From NCBI RefSeq assembly GCF_014645535.1, contig NZ_BMLX01000002.1, positions 1,025,990-1,089,989 of the forward strand: a stretch of 64,000 nt of DNA. Reading direction: 5' to 3'. The notes under the pieces are model-generated. The model did no database searches. It had not been told where the DNA came from and was given only the letters and a program-made list of their open reading frames with translations. Positions 17,635 to 26,372 of the stretch are shown piece after piece; position 1 is the first letter of the stretch, and every line of letters begins with the position of its first letter. The DNA comes from Silvimonas iriomotensis (GTDB lineage Bacteria; Pseudomonadota; Gammaproteobacteria; Burkholderiales; Chitinibacteraceae). Position numbers and translations under genes: made by a program.

Positions 17635-18660
17635 TTAGTACCGGATAGAGGCAATCGCTGAGGCGCATTCTTCGACCAGCGCCGGGCCACGGAACACCAT
17701 GCCGCTGTAGACCTGCACCAGCGAGGCGCCCGCGTGGATTTTCTCCACGGCGTCATCGCCCGACAAAATGCCGCCTACGCCAATGATCGGCAATGCGCCA
17801 TCCAGCGCTTCGGCCAGTTCGCGGATCACCGACGTGGATTTGGCCCGCACCGGTGCGCCGGACAAACCACCAGCCTGGGCGCCGTGCGGATGATGCTCCA
17901 CCCCCACGCGCGACAGGGTGGTGTTGGTGGCAATGACGGCGTCGATCTGATGCTTGACCAGCCGGTCGGCCACTTCCTGAATCTGGTGGCTATCCAGATC
18001 CGGGGCAATTTTCAGGGCCAGCGGCACATAACGGCCGTGTTTGTCGGCCAGTTGCTGCTGGCGTTGCTTGAGCGCGCCCAGCAGGTTGGAGAGCTCATCG
18101 GCCTGCTGCAACTGGCGCAGATTCTTGGTGTTGGGCGACGAAATATTCACCGTCACGTAACTGGCGTACTCGTACACCTTCTCAAGGCAGATCAGGTAAT
18201 CCTCAACCGCGCGTTCGATCGGCGTATCAAAATTCTTGCCGATGTTGATCCCCAGAATGCCCTTGTACTGCGACTTGCGGACGTTCTCGACCAGCTTGTC
18301 CACGCCTTCGTTGTTAAAGCCCATGCGATTGATGATGGCTTCAGAATCCACCAGCCGGAACATGCGCGGCTTGGGGTTGCCCGGTTGCGGGCGCGGCGTG
18401 ATGGTCCCGATCTCGATATAGCCAAAGCCCAGATCAGCCAGCGCATCAATGCACTCGCCGTTCTTGTCCAGGCCCGCCGCCAGCCCCACCGGATTGGGAA
18501 ACTCCATGCCCATGACCGTGGTCGGGCAAGACACGGGCGCCGGCATGAATGCGCGCAACAGGCCGAGGTCGTGCGCAAAGTTCATGCTGCCCAGCGTGAA
18601 ATGGTGCGCCGTTTCCGGGGCAAGCATGAATAAAAACGGGCGAACTAGTGGATAAGGCAT
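17635..18660 (-). CDS. pyrD: Dihydroorotate dehydrogenase (quinone), class 2
   Basis: 341 residues. It oxidises dihydroorotate to orotate with membrane quinone in pyrimidine synthesis. The N-terminal amphipathic part ([18 protein letters not shown]) is the quinone-side helix pair of class 2. [17 protein letters not shown] and the FMN-site [10 protein letters not shown] follow. The catalytic Ser is in [16 protein letters not shown], with [10 protein letters not shown] and [13 protein letters not shown] at the phosphate-binding end. The frame extends to 18747, but MPYPLVRPF at 18660 is the usual N-terminus. Confidence 0.96.
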   Translation of the reverse strand: MPYPLVRPFLFMLAPETAHHFTLGSMNFAHDLGLLRAFMPAPVSCPTTVMGMEFPNPVGLAAGLDKNGECIDALADLGFGYIEIGTITPRPQPGNPKPRMFRLVDSEAIINRMGFNNEGVDKLVENVRKSQYKGILGINIGKNFDTPIERAVEDYLICLEKVYEYASYVTVNISSPNTKNLRQLQQADELSNLLGALKQRQQQLADKHGRYVPLALKIAPDLDSHQIQEVADRLVKHQIDAVIATNTTLSRVGVEHHPHGAQAGGLSGAPVRAKSTSVIRELAEALDGALPIIGVGGILSGDDAVEKIHAGASLVQVYSGMVFRGPALVEECASAIASIRY

Positions 18661-18725
18661 GAGCGGTCTTGTATTTATGATCCGGTTCAACAAACAAAAG
18701 TGCGGCCAGACTCTGGCCACAACAA

Positions 18726-18747
18726 ATGGACCGCCGGGGCGGTCCAT
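18726..18747 (-). terminator. Terminator-like hairpin after folD
   Basis: ATGGACCGCC and its complement GGCGGTCCAT flank only GG (18726-18747), so the real loop includes the closing pairs. Read on the minus strand the stem is followed by TTTGTTGT. It lies 16 bp after the folD stop. Confidence 0.65.
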
Positions 18748-18763
18748 CCTGTATTACTGCGGC

Positions 18764-19618
18764 TTACGGCTTGCGGTTGACCGCGGCGTCGTACGTGTTC
18801 TGCATCAGGGTGGCCACGGTCATCAGACCCACGCCACCGGGCACCGGGGTAATCCACGATGCATGCTGGCGGGCCACTTCAAACTCAACGTCGCCACACA
18901 ACTTGCCATCGGGCAGGCGATTGATACCCACATCGATCACGATCGCGCCCGGCTTGATCCAGTCGCCTTTCACAAAGTTGGGAATACCAACACCGGCCAC
19001 CACCACGTCAGCGCCGCGCACCTTGTCCGCCAGATCTTTGGTCTTGCTGTGGCACACGGTCACGGTGGCGCGCGCCAGCAACAGCTCCAGCGCTTGCGGG
19101 CGACCCACAATGTTGGAGGCACCGACTACCACGGCATCTTTGCCTACCAGATCAATCCCGGTACGCTCCAGCAGCGTCATGACGCCGCGCGGCGTGCACG
19201 GACGCAGCAGCGGCATCTTCAGCGCCAGACGGCCAATGTTGTACGGGTGAAAACCATCGACGTCCTTCACCGGGTCGATCAGTTCGATAATCTTTTCAGC
19301 GTTGATATGCGCCGGCAGCGGCAATTGCACCAGAATGCCATCAACTGCGTCATCGGCATTGAGCTTGCCGACCAGCGCAACCAGTTCCGCCTCGGATGTG
19401 GTTTCCGGGAGGTCATAAGCCAGCGAAGTAATGCCGGCGTTTTCACACTGGCGCTTCTTGTTCCCGACGTAAACCTGAGAGGCCGGATCACTGCCAACCA
19501 GCACCACGGCCAGCGCCGGTGCGCGATGACCCGCCGCCTTGCGCGCATCGACCTTGGCGCGCACGCTCTGAACGATGTCCTGCGAGATGGCTTTTCCGTC
19601 GAGAATTTGCGCTGTCAT
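18764..19618 (-). CDS. folD: Bifunctional methylenetetrahydrofolate dehydrogenase / cyclohydrolase
   Basis: 284 residues, standard FolD length. It interconverts methylene-, methenyl- and formyl-tetrahydrofolate with NADP. Active-site [14 protein letters not shown] (Tyr/Lys pair) lies near residue 52. Downstream are [13 protein letters not shown], the [13 protein letters not shown] folate loop, the NADP-binding [18 protein letters not shown], and the C-terminal [14 protein letters not shown]. It is divergent from the tRNA cluster. Confidence 0.97.
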   Translation of the reverse strand: MTAQILDGKAISQDIVQSVRAKVDARKAAGHRAPALAVVLVGSDPASQVYVGNKKRQCENAGITSLAYDLPETTSEAELVALVGKLNADDAVDGILVQLPLPAHINAEKIIELIDPVKDVDGFHPYNIGRLALKMPLLRPCTPRGVMTLLERTGIDLVGKDAVVVGASNIVGRPQALELLLARATVTVCHSKTKDLADKVRGADVVVAGVGIPNFVKGDWIKPGAIVIDVGINRLPDGKLCGDVEFEVARQHASWITPVPGGVGLMTVATLMQNTYDAAVNRKP

Positions 19619-19695
19619 AGGCGGGCTCCGGCACTGGTTTTATTGATAAGGGCAGTATTGTCTCATTTTTCTGGTAATAGACTCAATCTTCAGGC

Positions 19696-19725
19696 TTGAC
19701 GTAAGTATCTTAACCTCGCTATAGT
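19696..19725 (+). promoter_or_regulatory. Sigma70-type promoter of the tRNA cluster
   Basis: -35 TTGACG (19696-19701), an 18-base spacer, -10 TATAGT (19720-19725). The predicted start is near 19732, about 6 bases before tRNA-Pro. It matches the sigma70 consensus at 5 of 6 bases in the -35 box and 5 of 6 in the -10 box. Confidence 0.75.
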
Positions 19726-19737
19726 CTCGGTCTCGTT

Positions 19738-19814
19738 CGGGGCGTAGCGCAGTCTGGTAGCGCACCTGGTTTGGGACCAGGTGGTCGTGAGTTCGAATCC
19801 CACCGCCCCGACCC
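19738..19814 (+). tRNA. tRNA-Pro (anticodon UGG)
   Basis: Acceptor arms CGGGGCG/CGCCCCG pair fully. The anticodon arm CCTGG-TTTGGGA-CCAGG gives TGG, and the TTCGAATCC T-loop is present. The discriminator is A followed by CCC, so the CCA end is not fully encoded. Confidence 0.97.
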
Positions 19815-19861
19815 TGTATTAAAATCTGCTCTGTACAATCAAGAAATGTAGCCTGATCCGG

Positions 19862-19938
19862 GCGCCCGTAGCTCAACCGGATAGAGCAACGGCCTTCTAA
19901 GCCGTAGGTTACAGGTTCGATTCCTGTCGGGTGCGCCA
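19862..19938 (+). tRNA. tRNA-Arg (anticodon UCU)
   Basis: Acceptor GCGCCCG pairs with CGGGTGC (one G-U). The anticodon arm ACGGC-CTTCTAA-GCCGT gives TCT. The T-loop is GTTCGATTC, and the sequence ends in discriminator G plus an encoded CCA. Confidence 0.97.
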
Positions 19939-20008
19939 ATATCTGGCCAGGATGTACAGCAGAATCAGTTTTACGGTTTATGCGTTGCGTAAACCAGCAA
20001 GTTTTGTG

Positions 20009-20084
20009 GTGGCTGTAGCTCAGTTGGTAGAGTCCAGGATTGTGATTCCTGTTGTCGTGGGTTCGAGCCCCATCAGCCACCCCA
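20009..20084 (+). tRNA. tRNA-His (anticodon GUG); attachment site of the element
   Basis: Acceptor GTGGCTG/CAGCCAC, with the extra 5' G at 20008 that is typical of tRNA-His. The anticodon arm CAGGA-TTGTGAT-TCCTG gives GTG. Discriminator C and CCA are encoded. Its last 20 bases are repeated at 39942-39961, and an integrase gene follows on the same strand, so this tRNA is the integration target. Confidence 0.97.
20065..20084 (+). repeat. attL: 20-bp 3' end of tRNA-His
   Basis: GAGCCCCATCAGCCACCCCA, identical to 39942-39961 over exactly 20 bases; both flanking bases differ. It starts in the T-loop and ends at the CCA, so integration leaves the tRNA intact. Confidence 0.92.
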
Positions 20085-20093
20085 CCGAATGTT

Positions 20094-20146
20094 CTAAAAT
20101 GCATCTAGGCCCGAATTCATTATGATTCGGGCCTTTTGCATTTTAG
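20094..20146 (+). terminator. Long terminator hairpin at the left end of the element
   Basis: Inner stem AGGCCCGAAT (20107-20116) with ATTCGGGCCT (20125-20134), then TTT. An outer stem CTAAAATGCA (20094-20103) pairs with TGCATTTTAG (20137-20146). It starts 9 bp after the tRNA-His end, so it can end the tRNA transcript in place of the chromosomal terminator, which integration has pushed to 39977. Confidence 0.8.
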
Positions 20147-20200
20147 GTTGCGCTTGGGTTGCTACACCGTCTGTGACACAACACTTTCGGAGCACCATCC

Positions 20201-21940
20201 ATGACCAGCGCAACACTGCCAGAACACACCTTCCGTCGCGGCGCACTCGGTACCATTTATTTTCGCCGGCGTATCCCGATTGAGCTGCTTCCCACTTACC
20301 CTGAAAATCAGACCCATATCGTATGTAGCCTGCATACATCTGACCTGCGCGAAGCAAAAATCCGGCGCAATGTCGAAGCCTCGCGTGTAGATGCGGAATT
20401 TCAGGCAAAACGTAACCAGCTTACCCTGACCATGGCGTCACAAAATACCAAGCGTATTTACCGCTTACCACCTGAGCAGGCGCAAGAAATCGCCGCGTTC
20501 TGGTCTCAGCAAGTATTGCTCGGTGATGAGCAACGCCGAAAAGACGGAATGGACGATGAAGAGTTCGACGAAATAAACATTCAACTTGAAGAAACGCTCG
20601 CCAGCTTGCGGCGCATGCTGGCACAGGGCAATAGCATGAATGTAATGCCGGTTCTGCAAAGCTTTTCGTCAATGTGCGGCTTGGAACTGGCAATCAAGGA
20701 AGAAAATGCTCAACACAGTGCATACATCTTCTTGCGCACGATGGTCAAAACACTTGAGCTTCAGCTGGAACGGCAAAGGGGGCAAATTGTCGATGCTGAT
20801 GAAGCCACTGCAAAGGCCAGGCACCCGCTTCTTGTAGCGGCCCCCGAACGCGCGGGCCAGGATGTGCAGCAACCATCATGGGAACTTGTATTTGATGCCT
20901 GGCGCGAGCATGTCGAAGCACGCCCCAAATCTACAACTATCGCATCTCAGACCCCGTGGCGTTCCCTTTGCAAATCCGTGAAAGCCAAGGGCATAAACCT
21001 CCCGGGAGAAGTTACAGCTCGTCACATGACGGAGTTTGTACAGCAAATGCGTGATGCCGGATTGGCCGTAAAAACCATCAATGAGCGAATTTCAAAGATT
21101 CGTGCAATTTATCGTATCGCCGTCGGAAAACATCTTCTTACGCATAACCCAGCGGCTCAGACAATTGGATTCAAGGAAAGTAGCGTCAACAAACGCCGCA
21201 AGCGCCGCCTCTCGTTGGACGAGAATGACCTGACGATGCTTTTTGGTTCCGGCATTTTCACACAACACCTGCGCTCTAGAGGGCAATCAGCAGAAGCCAG
21301 CTACTGGATTCCCCTCCTGATGCTCTATACCGGGGCCCGACCCGAGGAGATTGCCGGACTCGCTATCAGCGATATCAGGCACGATAACAACTCAGGCTGG
21401 CACTTCAACATCATTGACCGTCCCTGCAAAGAAGACATGGACCTGTTCGAAACTAACACACGCGAAAAAGCGATTCCGGATAGCCATCGTCGCACATTGA
21501 AAAACGCGCCTTCCACACGCAAGATACCAGTCGCGCAGCAACTCATTGATTTAGGATTGCTTCGTTATATCGAGTGGCGCAAAGAACGGCACGAATCGGT
21601 ACTGTTTCCGGAGCTCACCAAAGACTGGCACGGGAAACTGTCAGGTGCGTTCTCGAAATTTTTTGGGCGTTACAAAAAAACGGTAGGCATCAAGGACCCC
21701 AGAAAAGTGCTGTATTCGCTTCGGCATACAATGAAAGACCTGTTGGAGCTAGCCGAATGCCCACGCCCGTACTTGCGCAGAGTCCTTGGTCATACCATTG
21801 GAGACGGGGCAATTACCGACAATTATGGTTCTGATTTGCCACTGAGTTTGATGGCAGAACACTTTGCAGTAATTCGCTTTCCAGCCATTCCTGCGGAGCC
21901 ATGGCAACCGGGGAAGGGCTACATTTCCCTGAAAATGTAG
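20201..21940 (+). CDS. int: Tyrosine recombinase / integrase (DUF6538-type N-terminus)
   Basis: 579 residues. The N-terminus FRRGALGTIYFRRRIPIELL is the short DUF6538-like segment found in a group of proteobacterial integrases. A core-binding helical domain follows near residues 235-320. The catalytic domain shows Arg380 (TGARPEEIAGL), Arg508 (YSLRHTMKD, with Tyr where many members have the first His of HxxR), His531 (LGHTIGDGAI) and the Tyr nucleophile near 542 (DNYGSDLPL). It lies 117 bp downstream of attL and should catalyse insertion and excision at tRNA-His. No excisionase gene is obvious nearby. Confidence 0.95.
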   Translation: MTSATLPEHTFRRGALGTIYFRRRIPIELLPTYPENQTHIVCSLHTSDLREAKIRRNVEASRVDAEFQAKRNQLTLTMASQNTKRIYRLPPEQAQEIAAFWSQQVLLGDEQRRKDGMDDEEFDEINIQLEETLASLRRMLAQGNSMNVMPVLQSFSSMCGLELAIKEENAQHSAYIFLRTMVKTLELQLERQRGQIVDADEATAKARHPLLVAAPERAGQDVQQPSWELVFDAWREHVEARPKSTTIASQTPWRSLCKSVKAKGINLPGEVTARHMTEFVQQMRDAGLAVKTINERISKIRAIYRIAVGKHLLTHNPAAQTIGFKESSVNKRRKRRLSLDENDLTMLFGSGIFTQHLRSRGQSAEASYWIPLLMLYTGARPEEIAGLAISDIRHDNNSGWHFNIIDRPCKEDMDLFETNTREKAIPDSHRRTLKNAPSTRKIPVAQQLIDLGLLRYIEWRKERHESVLFPELTKDWHGKLSGAFSKFFGRYKKTVGIKDPRKVLYSLRHTMKDLLELAECPRPYLRRVLGHTIGDGAITDNYGSDLPLSLMAEHFAVIRFPAIPAEPWQPGKGYISLKM

Positions 21941-22306
21941 CGTGAACGCTGGCGGTTAAAGACTGACTGGTAAGACATGTATTAAACCGCCAGCAACCAC
22001 GTACGGGTAAGCGGGCAAGACCAGGTTCATAACGAAGCCAAGGTCACGGCACAACTGCGCAAGGAGCCAAGAACCAGTTTTTAAGTGGATTGTTAAGCCA
22101 GCAAGAAGGCGGCCATATTGCCCACCTTTTTTACGCCCAGAAGCAGCGCCCTCCGATTTCTGACGTGCGGGCCAATGCACTGCACACGCTAAAAATAAAA
22201 CTGCAATCCATACGTTGGGCTCGATAGCGCGCACTGCATCGGGTGCGCATCCGAGGGAAGCATCGCGTTCCCGGCGCCCGTCGTGCATGTGAATGATGAA
22301 TCTATT
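21941..22306. other. 366-bp region between int and the helicase gene
   Basis: No convincing gene; a minus-strand frame here runs into the helicase and lacks family character. It starts with an inverted repeat GCTGGCGGTT (21948-21957) / AACCGCCAGC (21985-21994) with a 27-base loop, just after the int stop, which may end int transcription. Confidence 0.4.
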
Positions 22307-23572
22307 ATGGCTTCCCGCCCTTCTTTTGAACCTCATGAATACGCCGCCTATCTGGTCAACCACAGACAGGTTGCGACAGCAAACGGACAGTTGTACTTCT
22401 GGTCTGGAACACACTGGCAATCCCAGACCGAGACAGAAATGTACAAGGAGATTTATCGCTGGCTTGTGCAACGCGACCCGGCCTGGGCAAGCAAGGAAAA
22501 CGTCCGGCGTGCCTATGATGCGGCGACGTTGTTTGCCGAAGGACTGCCCCTGCTTGCGTCCGGGCAGGTTGTGCTGCCGGCGAGAAACGGCTACATCCAT
22601 CTGGACGACAACCACAACCCACTACTCCACCCTGCCGACCCAAGACTGGGGCTCACCTATGTACTTGGCTGCGATTTTGACCCCGACAACCGTGAGGCGC
22701 CAATCTTTACGAGCTTCCTCGAAGAGGTACTGCCTGACTGCTCAATACGCGAGCGGGTCCAGGAATACGTCGGGTATACACTGTTGGGAGACACCCGCTT
22801 CCAGCGTGCGCAGTTCTGGCTTGGCACCGGGGCCAACGGCAAAGGCGTTCTCGCCAATATCGTGCAGGCCCTACACCAGCAGGTCCGCGCGGCGTCGCTG
22901 ACCCAGCTTTCCAACTTCCAGTTATCGGGCCTGCTGGATGCCAGCCTTATCTACGTTGACGAAGTGGCGCGCAAGCCGATTGACGAGCAATTGCTCAAAT
23001 CCATGATTGCCGGAGAACTCGTTCACATTGACCGTAAATACCAGGACCCCGTTTCGGCTCGAATTCTTGGTAAATGGCTGGTGCTGGGCAACCAGCTTCC
23101 TGTAGTGTCGGACCAAAGCACCGGTTTCTGGCGGCGCTGGGATTTCATCCCGTTTGCGGTGACCATTCCGGAGGCAAAGCGCGACCCAAAGCTTGGCCAG
23201 CGCATCATCGACAACGAATTGTCGGCGGTCCTGAACTGGGCTATTGAGGGCCTGACCCGGTTGTTACAGAGAGGCCGGTTTGACCCGGAAATGCCGGCTG
23301 GCATGACGGCTCTACTGCACGACGCTCAGGTCAACACCGACTCTGTTGCTGCCTGGATTAGCGATTGCGACATCGGAATCGCCAAAGGGTCCAGCACTCT
23401 CAAGAGTGCCGTCTTTGACCATTACCATGGCTGGTGCAAAACGAATGTCCTGGCCCCCTGCAGTGGCCCCCAGTTCTGGAAGCGTATTGAAAAACAACTG
23501 CCAGGCATGGAGAAACCCCGCCCCCGGGAAGGCGGCGTTCAGCAACGCAAGTGCAACATCAGCCTGCCCTGA
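22307..23572 (+). CDS. Superfamily 3 (P4/D5-type) helicase, replication protein
   Basis: 421 residues. A D5_N-like region (HPADPRLGLTYVLGCDFDPD...FTSFLEEVLPD) precedes the SF3 core: Walker A LGTGANGKGVL (near 172-182), Walker B LIYVDEV (214-220), motif C KWLVLGNQLPVVSD (256-269) and the GFWRRWDFIPF segment that marks the phage/plasmid P4-family C-terminal domain. There is no archaeo-eukaryotic primase domain, so only the helicase half of P4 alpha is present. The ATG at 22307 (MASRPSFEPHEY) fits relatives better than 22283. A perfect terminator hairpin follows. The gene suggests the element replicates when excised. Confidence 0.88.
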   Translation: MASRPSFEPHEYAAYLVNHRQVATANGQLYFWSGTHWQSQTETEMYKEIYRWLVQRDPAWASKENVRRAYDAATLFAEGLPLLASGQVVLPARNGYIHLDDNHNPLLHPADPRLGLTYVLGCDFDPDNREAPIFTSFLEEVLPDCSIRERVQEYVGYTLLGDTRFQRAQFWLGTGANGKGVLANIVQALHQQVRAASLTQLSNFQLSGLLDASLIYVDEVARKPIDEQLLKSMIAGELVHIDRKYQDPVSARILGKWLVLGNQLPVVSDQSTGFWRRWDFIPFAVTIPEAKRDPKLGQRIIDNELSAVLNWAIEGLTRLLQRGRFDPEMPAGMTALLHDAQVNTDSVAAWISDCDIGIAKGSSTLKSAVFDHYHGWCKTNVLAPCSGPQFWKRIEKQLPGMEKPRPREGGVQQRKCNISLP

Positions 23573-23615
23573 AAACGCCCCCATTCCCGGCCGAAAATGG
23601 GCCATAGTGCATCTC

Positions 23616-23643
23616 AAAGCGGGTCCGTATGGACCCGCTTTTT
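23616..23643 (+). terminator. Rho-independent terminator after the helicase gene
   Basis: AAAGCGGGTCC (23616-23626), loop GTAT, GGACCCGCTTT (23631-23641), then TT. The stem is perfect, 44 bp after the stop. Confidence 0.85.
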
Positions 23644-23839
23644 ACCGCCAGCGCCCTTGAAGCTGGCGACGGCACCGGCACTGCGAGACATGGATAACAC
23701 CGTTCAAAAAAAGTGTGCCAAGGGCCCTGCGACCGTTCAACCGCACCGCCTGGCCACCGGCTTTTTCGTCGTGAAATCGGCGCGGGGGCTACATAGACAC
23801 TGCCCGTCTGAACACCGGAACCATATCTTTTTCATTGAA

Positions 23840-23955
23840 TGAGTCAACTGAGTCAACTGAGTCAAGAAGATAAAGATAACTACGCACATGACCTCTTCCC
23901 CCCTGTGCAGGTCACCACCAAGAGTTTGTTGTGTTTTGCCTGACTCATTGACTCA
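23840..23955. repeat. Five TGASTCA motifs: three direct 9-bp repeats plus two inverted copies
   Basis: TGAGTCA at 23840, 23849 and 23858, spaced exactly 9 bp, and the complementary TGACTCA at 23941 and 23949. They sit in a gene-free, A+T-richer stretch (23644-24158) between the helicase gene and the regulator at 24159. Iteron-like binding sites or an origin for the helicase are plausible. The only direct evidence is the repeats and the position. Nothing else is seen in the rest of the stretch. Confidence 0.6.
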
Positions 23956-24158
23956 GCACGGTATCAACTGACCAGGTGACCAGGTTTCCAGCGGATGCGC
24001 AGGGCATTGTCCACCACCGTTACATCCGTTGGCACCGCCGCGGCACACTGTCACATCACATCAAGTTGACGTGCACCGGGAAGCATCATTCGCCACCCAC
24101 ATCTGCTTCACCACAGACTATCATTTGACGAACCATTGATACCCTACAGGCTAGCAGA

Positions 24159-24620
24159 ATGGATTCCAGGATGAGACAGCTCCGACTTGAGCAAGTCCAG
24201 GACTTGGTCGAGGTATATTCGGATTTGGCGAAGCGGCAGCCCCCGCAGCGGGGATGGCTGAAGACCATCCGGGAATCATTAGGGCTCACAGAGCGGCAGC
24301 AGGCAGCCCGATTGGGCATTGCCAGTTCAACCTTGCACAAATCGGAGCTGGCAGAGGCTGAGGGGAGAATCACGCTCGGCCAACTGCGAAAACTGGCTGA
24401 AGGGCTGGACTGCGAGTTGGTCTATGCCCTGGTGCCCAAGAAGCCACTGACGCAGGTTATCGATGACCAAGCGCGCTCAGTTGCGTTACGGGAGGTCAGC
24501 GAAGTGGCACACAACATGGACCTGGAAGACCAACGCCCGGCACCCGACCATCTTCGCAAGCAGGTTGAACGAAGAGCAGCAGAACTGCTTCGCGGTCGCT
24601 GGTCCGACCTGTGGCGATAG
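24159..24620 (+). CDS. Mobile mystery protein A (Xre-type helix-turn-helix)
   Basis: 153 residues. PQRGWLKTIRESLGLTERQQAARLG leads into an Xre HTH (IASSTLHKSELAEAEGRITLGQL), then KLAEGLDCELVYALVPKKPL. The 'PP.GW...IR..LG' lead and 'CELVYALVP' close match the mobile mystery protein A family (TIGR02612). Known members usually precede mobile mystery protein B, a Fic-domain protein, as a toxin-antitoxin-like pair. Here no frame of useful length follows before 24793, so A is an orphan. It may have become a regulator of the element. Confidence 0.85.
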   Translation: MDSRMRQLRLEQVQDLVEVYSDLAKRQPPQRGWLKTIRESLGLTERQQAARLGIASSTLHKSELAEAEGRITLGQLRKLAEGLDCELVYALVPKKPLTQVIDDQARSVALREVSEVAHNMDLEDQRPAPDHLRKQVERRAAELLRGRWSDLWR

Positions 24621-24744
24621 CTTCAAATAAAGAGCCTAGCCACACATCGCACCCCCGACAAGATTGGCCAGGTGAGCTTTGGTCCAGTCGTTTTTGCTGA
24701 TAGGTATGGCTCACTGAGTGAGACAATCCTGCTGGAATATCGAA

Positions 24745-24771
24745 TTAAAAAACCGGCCCATCAGGGCCGGT
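24745..24771 (-). terminator. Rho-independent terminator of the SSB-like gene
   Basis: On the minus strand ACCGGCCC (24771-24764), loop TGAT, GGGCCGGT (24759-24752), then a run of T (24751-24747). It is 21 bp after the stop at 24793. Confidence 0.85.
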
Positions 24772-24792
24772 GTGTGAATCACGGTTGGTGCT

Positions 24793-25107
24793 CTACTCGT
24801 CAGTGGCAGTTGCAGTCTGGGCGACCGGTTTTGCCAGCTTGGCGGCCTCAAAGGCGATGATGAGCAATGTGCCGGTGGGTTTGCCTTCCCGCGACATGTA
24901 GAAGTCCGCCTTGAGTTTGCCGGTCACCTTCACAAAATCGCCTTTTTTCAGACCCGGGTCCTGGTCCTTCATGATGCGCACCGTGTACCAGGTCGGGTCA
25001 GCGTCGCTGCCCCGCTGGCTTTCACACATACGGAATTCAAAATAGCCTTTGCCACCGGCTTTTGTTTCCTTGCGTACGGGCTCTGTTGCATTGCCGAAAA
25101 CCTGCAT
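24793..25107 (-). CDS. Single-stranded DNA-binding-like OB-fold protein
   Basis: 104 residues. It is shorter than chromosomal SSB and lacks the acidic DDDIPF-type tail. KGYFEFRMCESQRG, TWYTVRIMKD, GLKKGDFVKVTGKLKADFY and GKPTGTLLIIAFEA follow the strand pattern of an SSB OB fold. The ATG at 25107 (MQVFGNATEPV) is preferred over 25143. It probably coats ssDNA during replication or transfer of the element. It lies 92 bp after the replication-relaxation gene on the same strand. Confidence 0.75.
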   Translation of the reverse strand: MQVFGNATEPVRKETKAGGKGYFEFRMCESQRGSDADPTWYTVRIMKDQDPGLKKGDFVKVTGKLKADFYMSREGKPTGTLLIIAFEAAKLAKPVAQTATATDE

Positions 25108-25199
25108 TGTCGTCCCTTGATATGAAGTAAACACGAGTGCCATGCACCCCCTGCTTCATATAGCGAGCCCGATAAAACAGCCTCTGGCTATTTGGCCTG

Positions 25200-26372
25200 T
25201 CATGCGGTTTCTTCAGCAGGGGCAAGCAGGCCCGACGACAAGGGCGGCCAGGAGGACAGGGTTTGCGGACGGCGATAAGGCAGGTAGTTCTCGCCGAACC
25301 AGCCGGTGTCGGAATATGGGGTGCGTCCGTCGAGGCGCAGCTTTGGCAACCAGGTGGGGAGCATCTGCACGATGACGTGCCCGCACAGATGCGGCGCCAG
25401 GCTGAGCCGTCCGTCCGCCTGGGTGATTTTCAACTCACCCCAGACTTCGTAGGTGCCGGGCTCGGTTTCGTGAAGCAACCGTCTGCCGGGCGCACCATAG
25501 CCGAGTTCGCTGACCGGTTTGACCAGCTCCCGGGCCAGCGCGATGGCGCGGGCGTAGATACGTTCGGAGCGGGCGTAGACCACCACACGACGCAGCGGGT
25601 GACCGTCACCCAGTGTTGAACCGACCTTGAGGTACAGCGCGCGCAGCGACGCTTCGCGTTCGGCACCGCGTTTGCTGCGGTCGATTTCAAACCAGGTGCA
25701 GCCGTCCGCTTCATGCGCAAGGGCATCGGGGCGCAACCAACGTTTGACGTCACGACCGGATTTCGAAATGGTCACCTGCAGCAGCCCGCTGGCACTGGCG
25801 GCCCCGGAATGGCTCAGGTGGGCGAGGCGGACCAGCAGCTCTGCTTCGGATTCCGCGCGCAACCGACGTACTTCACAACTGTTGACGACAAAGCTCGTCC
25901 ACAGCAGGTGCTCGGGATTGGTCATGTCTGCCACGCGGCGTGTTGACGCTGCGGCCTCAATGCCTGCGTCTTCGAGGTAACGGGCTCCGGCTACCGTCAG
26001 GGCGTAGACGTGCTGGAACCGGTCAGTGCGGTAGCGCAGGACGTACCCGGCCTTGACGAGGCCGCGCATGGCACGCTGCGCGGCGCTCAGCGCAGCTTTG
26101 AAGGGACGCTCGGCAAAACAGAGCACCGCAATGTCAAACGTCCTGATAACGCGAAACCGGTTCAGCGCGCTCAGTGCGCGCAACTGGATACGCTGTTGCA
26201 AATCGTGCGGCGCCACCACGGTGGTGAGGCCGCGGACTACACCGTGCTGTTTGGTCGGTGCCACTGGAGAACCAGTTTTTTGGTGACGGTGGCGGTCGGG
26301 CAAAGCCACCGGTGCGGAGGGTGGCGTATCTGTTGCATTGGGCGTGAACGGTGATGTTTGGTCGTGGAGCAT
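25200..26372 (-). CDS. Replication-relaxation family protein (winged helix plus nuclease-like domain)
   Basis: 390 residues. Residues 60-140 look like a winged helix (RFRVIRTFDIAVLCFAER...RAMRGLVKAGYVLRY...VYALTVAGARYLEDAG). The middle has LRPDALAHEADG followed by TWFEIDRSKRG, which fits the PD-(D/E)xK-like pattern of Replic_Relax proteins found on plasmids and integrative elements. The N-terminal 50 residues and the Pro/Trp-rich C-terminal 40 are not recognised. It heads a minus-strand pair with the SSB-like gene, divergent from the region holding the TTTTGACRTCAAAA repeats. Confidence 0.7.
   Translation of the reverse strand: MLHDQTSPFTPNATDTPPSAPVALPDRHRHQKTGSPVAPTKQHGVVRGLTTVVAPHDLQQRIQLRALSALNRFRVIRTFDIAVLCFAERPFKAALSAAQRAMRGLVKAGYVLRYRTDRFQHVYALTVAGARYLEDAGIEAAASTRRVADMTNPEHLLWTSFVVNSCEVRRLRAESEAELLVRLAHLSHSGAASASGLLQVTISKSGRDVKRWLRPDALAHEADGCTWFEIDRSKRGAEREASLRALYLKVGSTLGDGHPLRRVVVYARSERIYARAIALARELVKPVSELGYGAPGRRLLHETEPGTYEVWGELKITQADGRLSLAPHLCGHVIVQMLPTWLPKLRLDGRTPYSDTGWFGENYLPYRRPQTLSSWPPLSSGLLAPAEETA

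Noticed and set aside
21956..22615. Minus-strand frame of 219 codons at the start of the helicase gene
   Set aside because: Overlaps the supported helicase N-terminus, has no ribosome-binding site and no family.
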